Shown piece by piece: positions 62,265 through 64,000 of a stretch of DNA of 64,000 nucleotides. Origin of the DNA: Desulfovibrio mangrovi (GTDB lineage: Bacteria > Desulfobacterota > Desulfovibrionia > Desulfovibrionales > Desulfovibrionaceae). Location of the stretch: positions 3,844,001-3,908,000 of the forward strand of contig NZ_CP104208.1 of NCBI RefSeq assembly GCF_026230175.1, written 5' to 3'. Position numbers and translations under genes: made by a program. Under the pieces are notes generated by a model. The model saw only the letters and a program-made list of their open reading frames with translations, searched no databases and had not been told where the DNA came from. Positions within the stretch are counted from its first letter, which is position 1, and each line of letters begins with the position of its first letter.

Positions 62265-62816
62265 ATGGAATGGAAAGATGTGGCGAAAACCGTGGCAAAG
62301 GCTGCCCCCGTGCTGGCAACGGTTCTTGGCGGTCCTGCAGGGGCAGTGGCTGGAGCTGCCGGTTCGCTGGTCGCCAGCCTGTTCGGCGTTGCGCCGGAGC
62401 CTGATGAGATAGCACGGGTGCTTGATGACCCTCAGGCCCTTGTCCGCCTCAAGGAGCTGGAGAAGGAACACGCGTCACTGCTGCTGCGCTGGCAGGCAAC
62501 GCAGTTGCAGGCCGAACTCGATAATGTGCGCAGCGCCCGTGAACGGGAAGTGCAACTCGCCAAGGCGGGGCACGGAGGGGCATGGGTGACAGGGCTTGTG
62601 GCCATTGTGGTCATTGTCGGTTTTTTCTGGATGCTGCAGGCGGTGGTAGAGATGGGGCAAGTGAACGAGCCCGCTCTCTTGTTGTTGGGTTCTCTCGGTA
62701 CGGCCTTCGGGGCGGTGGTGAACTACTATCTGGGCTCGTCGCTGGGTTCATATCGCAAGGATGCTCTGCTGGGACAGGGCAAGCCTCAGGGCGGAAGCGG
62801 CAATGCAGCGTTGTAG
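62265..62816 (+). CDS. Holin-like protein with three membrane segments (GTA-holin type)
   Basis: A 183-residue protein. A hydrophobic N-terminal region (about 10-45) is followed by a charged coiled-coil middle (about 58-95), then two membrane helices ('WVTGLVAIVVIVGFFWMLQAVV' and 'PALLLLGSLGTAFGAVVNYY'). It ends 'YLGSSLGSYRKDALL', which is like 3-TM holins of gene-transfer agents and phages. AAGGAG lies 10 nt before the ATG at 62265. It is followed by two other phage-type genes with overlapping ends. Function as a holin is by pattern only. Confidence 0.7.
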   Translation: MEWKDVAKTVAKAAPVLATVLGGPAGAVAGAAGSLVASLFGVAPEPDEIARVLDDPQALVRLKELEKEHASLLLRWQATQLQAELDNVRSAREREVQLAKAGHGGAWVTGLVAIVVIVGFFWMLQAVVEMGQVNEPALLLLGSLGTAFGAVVNYYLGSSLGSYRKDALLGQGKPQGGSGNAAL

Positions 62817-63090
62817 CGAGGAAAGCGGCTGGTGTTTTGACCGGCGGGTGAACATATCCACCGTTGTATCGGCCCTTACGAGTCTGGCTATTGCTGTAGG
62901 CATGATTGTGTCCCTTGAGGCGCGGCTTGAAGCGCTGGAGTCCAGAACAGCCCTTATGCGTGAAGAGGTGCGTGAGGCCCGCAAGACTGTGCTGCAGGTG
63001 GAGCGTATTGACGAGCGTATTATCGCCATGCACCGGATGCTGGAGGAGATCAAGGTGGAACTGCGGCAGCGGCGGGAGGCTCGTCCATGA
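62803..63090 (+). CDS. Membrane-coiled-coil phage-type protein (DUF2730-like)
   Basis: A 95-residue protein with one membrane helix ('TVVSALTSLAIAVGMIVSL', about 20-38) and a long C-terminal coiled coil (about 40-90). It overlaps the holin gene by 14 nt and the terminase gene by 4 nt. GGAAG lies 6 nt before the ATG. Proteins like this stand next to holin and small-terminase genes in Mu-like phages and could be accessory to lysis or packaging. That is inference. Confidence 0.6.
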   Translation: MQRCSEESGWCFDRRVNISTVVSALTSLAIAVGMIVSLEARLEALESRTALMREEVREARKTVLQVERIDERIIAMHRMLEEIKVELRQRREARP

Positions 63091-63866
63091 GCAGGCTTAC
63101 ACCGCAACAGAAGCGATTTGCTGAGGAATACCTGATTGACCTTGATGCGGATGCAGCCGCACGCAGGGCCGGATACAGCGAGGCTGGCTGCAGGCGTGCC
63201 GCCGTTCGCAACATGCGGCATGCCGGAGTGAGGGAGGCCATACGCGAAGCGCGGGAGCAGCGTATCGAGCGTGTGCAGGTGACACAGGATATGGTGCTCC
63301 GCGAGCTTGCAGCCATCGGTTTTACCACCATGGCGGACGTGTGCCGCTGGTCCGGAGACTCGTTGGAACTTCTTGATTCCGGCTCGCTCAGTACTGAACA
63401 GGCGGCTGCCATTGCCGAGATAACGGAAACCACGACATCCCGTGGCGGTACCGTGCGGGTGAAGCTGCACTCCAAGCTCAAGGCCCTTGAGATGCTGGCA
63501 CGCCACGTGGGATTGTATGAGGAACGGACGGATGATGCCGAGCCTGCAGCAGACGCCTGCCTGCCTGTCATCTCACCAGAATTACGGGAGAAGCTGGACG
63601 CCATGTATGGCGTGTCCCGCATCTGTGGCGGCGGTGACAGGGAGGCGGACAGGCAGACGGGGCGTGTTGAAGACGTGGCTGTCCCTAAGAACGGGGGCAT
63701 GGCGTCTGCACATGAGCCATCATTAGCTGCTGTGAAGAGGAAGAGGCCATCCTCCGAACGGGGCGGGGGCCGCTTTGGTGAAGAAAACGCAGGGGGGCAC
63801 GAAGAAGGATTCGAAGACGAACCGGACTGGGATTCTTTCGGGTCCGGTGACGATGGCGATTTCTAG
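63087..63866 (+). CDS. Phage terminase small subunit
   Basis: A 259-residue protein starting 'SRLTPQQKRFAEEYLIDLDADAAARRAGYSEAGCRRAAVRNMRHAGVREAI', the DNA-binding helix-turn-helix region of Terminase_2-type small subunits. Residues about 60-150 complete the oligomerisation part. The C-terminal 80 residues are acidic, Gly-rich and probably disordered. It should recognise the packaging site for a large terminase, but none follows: the next hairpin belongs to a minus-strand gene. The ATG overlaps the upstream stop (ATGA). Confidence 0.82.
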   Translation: MSRLTPQQKRFAEEYLIDLDADAAARRAGYSEAGCRRAAVRNMRHAGVREAIREAREQRIERVQVTQDMVLRELAAIGFTTMADVCRWSGDSLELLDSGSLSTEQAAAIAEITETTTSRGGTVRVKLHSKLKALEMLARHVGLYEERTDDAEPAADACLPVISPELREKLDAMYGVSRICGGGDREADRQTGRVEDVAVPKNGGMASAHEPSLAAVKRKRPSSERGGGRFGEENAGGHEEGFEDEPDWDSFGSGDDGDF

Positions 63867-63876
63867 GAGACAATGA

Positions 63877-63910
63877 AAAAGGGACCGGCAGAATTGTCTC
63901 TGCCGGTCCC
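63877..63910 (-). terminator. Intrinsic terminator for a gene at the right edge
   Basis: GGGACCGGCAGA (63881-63892) pairs with TCTGCCGGTCCC (63899-63910). Five T residues follow on the minus strand, but none on the plus strand. It therefore serves a leftward gene whose end lies at 63975 or beyond. Confidence 0.8.
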
Positions 63911-63974
63911 TGATCCAGGACTCGATGTTTTGTCAGGCCGGTGGGGACGTTTGCTCCGTCGGCTTTGGGGCAGA

Positions 63975-64000
63975 TCAGGCGTAGCGTCCCGTGCGTTCAT
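63975..64000 (-). CDS. C-terminal end of a leftward gene (partial, uncertain)
   Basis: A minus-strand frame gives ...ERTGRYA followed by a TGA at 63975-63977, about 65 nt before a terminator. Only eight or so codons are visible, so the product cannot be named, and another frame could be the true one. Confidence 0.3.

Noticed and set aside
1-64000. tRNA, rRNA and CRISPR arrays
   Set aside because: No clover-leaf, rRNA-like stretch or regularly spaced direct repeats were noticed. A dedicated scan could still find a short tRNA.

Overview
The window looks like a chromosomal segment of a Desulfovibrionaceae-type sulfate reducer. The reasons are a fairly GC-rich genome with dense, mostly Shine-Dalgarno-led genes, a glutaredoxin/FTR-type redox pair, a YicC-RemA-Gmk cluster, many PAS/HDOD signalling proteins, Hsp20 pairs and an SH3-NlpC/P60 lipoprotein. 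Species cannot be fixed from the sequence alone. No rRNA, tRNA or CRISPR array was seen.

Layout. 0-11.4 kb: the end of a periplasmic binding protein, then a minus-strand block: GAF protein-gapA, pyrH-frr, two polysaccharide genes, rpsB-tsf, a FAH-family hydrolase, RNase J and PlsC. 11.5-15.1 kb: an EF-G-like GTPase, a membrane-anchored unknown, and a glutaredoxin-FTR pair. 15.1-28 kb (minus strand): an amidohydrolase, two thioesterases and a dienelactone-hydrolase-type protein behind two MacB/FtsX-type permeases. Next come two tandem near-identical sodium:solute symporters, then a small lipoprotein, an ABC ATPase and its membrane-fusion protein. 28-32.3 kb: an unknown, two Hsp20 proteins, a response regulator-HDOD protein and a zinc-ribbon protein. 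32.3-35.9 kb: a small phage-like regulatory island with a self-cleaving-type S24 repressor, divergent zinc-finger, SSB-like and HTH genes, and operator-like repeats. 36-45.7 kb: an NlpC/P60 lipoprotein, mtaB, yicC-remA-gmk-pyrF, a TPR protein, an HDOD protein and recJ. 45.9-62 kb: an EF-hand protein, an NHL-like protein with divergent LysR, an ErcA-like Fe-ADH overlapping a PAS kinase, a TSCPD protein, a Cache-PAS kinase, SppA, an Smr protein, a PAS-GGDEF protein and a TPR lipoprotein. 62.2-63.9 kb: a holin-like, membrane-coiled-coil and small-terminase trio.

Most notable: each of the two tandem symporter units is preceded by what reads as a complete transcription-attenuation leader. Each has a perfect TTGACA -35 box, a short ORF starting 8-10 nt after the -10-like hexamer, a run of phenylalanine codons, a helix covering those codons, a strand able to pair with the terminator, and an intrinsic terminator just before a 54-55 aa accessory membrane protein and the symporter. 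The two leaders differ in sequence but keep the same architecture, including compensatory base changes. This suggests that charged tRNA-Phe level controls the transporters and that their substrate is phenylalanine or a related aromatic compound.

Second, phage-derived genes lie in two places separated by about 26 kb of ordinary chromosomal genes: a repressor/early region, and an orphan small terminase with a holin. No integrase, large terminase or capsid gene is visible. A dispersed, domesticated phage or gene-transfer-agent system is one possible reading.
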